NCBI GenBank assembly: GCA_003249585.1
Contig: QKIM01000452.1
Location: 1-5,750 of the forward strand
Source: Deltaproteobacteria bacterium
GTDB lineage: Bacteria; Myxococcota_A; Polyangia; HGW-17
DNA length: 5,750 nucleotides
Reading direction: 5' to 3'
Shown here: positions 5,590 to 5,750 of the stretch, one piece after another
Numbering within the stretch: the stretch's first letter is position 1
Layout of the letters: each line of letters opens with the position of its first letter
The notes under the pieces: generated by a model
Database searches by the model: none
What the model saw: only the letters and a program-made list of their open reading frames with translations
What the model was told of the DNA's origin: nothing
Position numbers and translations under genes: made by a program

Positions 5590-5750
5590 ATGGGCGAATC
5601 GATACTGCAGGTCCGGAACCTCCGGATGTACTACCACACTTCCAAGGGGACCGTACGCGCCCTGGACGACGTGAGCTTCGACGTACGCCCCGGAGAAACC
5701 CTGGGACTGGTAGGCGAGTCGGGATGCGGCAAGACTTCCCTGGGCACCTC
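5590..5750 (+). CDS. DppD/OppD-type ABC transporter ATP-binding protein, N-terminal fragment
   Basis: The first 53 codons of an ABC ATPase run off the right edge. The start is fixed by the upstream GAGG and the tight spacing after the permease stop. Visible are the first strand ([11 protein letters not shown]), with Tyr14/Tyr15 in the position of the A-loop aromatic that stacks on adenine, and the [32 protein letters not shown] run typical of peptide/nickel-type importers. Walker A is GESGCGKT at residues 42-49 (bases 5713-5736), with Lys48 and Thr49 contacting the nucleotide phosphates and Mg. The signature, Walker B and the C-terminal oligopeptide-transporter extension with its cysteine motif are beyond the window, so DppD and DppF types cannot be fully separated. 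First position after the permeases favours the D-type. It should sit on the cytoplasmic face, bound to both EAA loops, and probably pairs with a second ATPase encoded downstream. Confidence 0.9.
   Translation, partial: MGESILQVRNLRMYYHTSKGTVRALDDVSFDVRPGETLGLVGESGCGKTSLGT

Noticed and set aside
4768..5637. A 289-codon minus-strand frame opposite the second permease and ATPase start
   Set aside because: Composition is dominated by His, Asp, Gly, Glu and Pro, as expected for a shadow of a membrane protein gene; it has no motif and crosses two well-supported genes.
1..5750. CRISPR arrays, tRNA or rRNA genes, insertion sequences, attachment sites
   Set aside because: No regularly spaced direct repeats, cloverleaf-like sequences, transposase motifs or terminal inverted repeats were seen; almost all the window is accounted for by five collinear genes.

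Overview
The window is GC-rich (about 60% by eye) bacterial DNA, with every supported gene on the + strand. It holds most of a peptide/opine/nickel-class (Opp/Dpp-type) ABC importer operon behind the tail of an unrelated gene. A TGS-domain-type uridine kinase-like protein next to a very large family-5 binding lipoprotein fits a spirochaete best (Spirochaeta/Treponema relatives). Thermotogota or Clostridia remain possible, and this placement is inference from protein style, not from a marker gene.

Layout. Positions 1-287 are the C-terminal end of a uridine kinase/phosphoribulokinase-family nucleoside kinase. A strong GC hairpin with a GGAA tetraloop starts two bases after its stop. The 202-base spacer (288-489) then carries a candidate sigma70 promoter (421-449), a 10-base palindrome (466-475) and a good Shine-Dalgarno (476-482). 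Next come an 854-residue substrate-binding lipoprotein (490-3054), a 100-base structured spacer with two tandem hairpins and a competing alternative pairing, a DppB/OppB-type permease (about 3155-4195), a DppC/OppC-type permease overlapping it by 4 bases (4192-5586), and the first 53 codons of a DppD/OppD-type ATPase (5590 to the edge), cut just after Walker A.

How the parts work together. The lipoprotein should capture a ligand outside the cytoplasmic membrane and deliver it to a channel made of the two permeases, powered by the ATPase and probably a second ATPase beyond the edge. The substrate cannot be read from the sequence: peptides and oligosaccharides are both plausible for this family.

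The most notable point is the order of motifs in the binding protein. Segments normally in the second half of a family-5 binding protein come first, and segments normally at the N-terminus and middle come second, followed by an Ig-like C-terminal domain. This reads as a circular permutation joined near residues 398-408. Both permeases also have unusual extracytoplasmic parts: a charged helical stretch after TM1 in the first, and a roughly 190-residue, strand-rich insertion after TM1 in the second. Together they suggest a non-canonical subtype of Opp/Dpp importer whose outside face differs from the textbook system.
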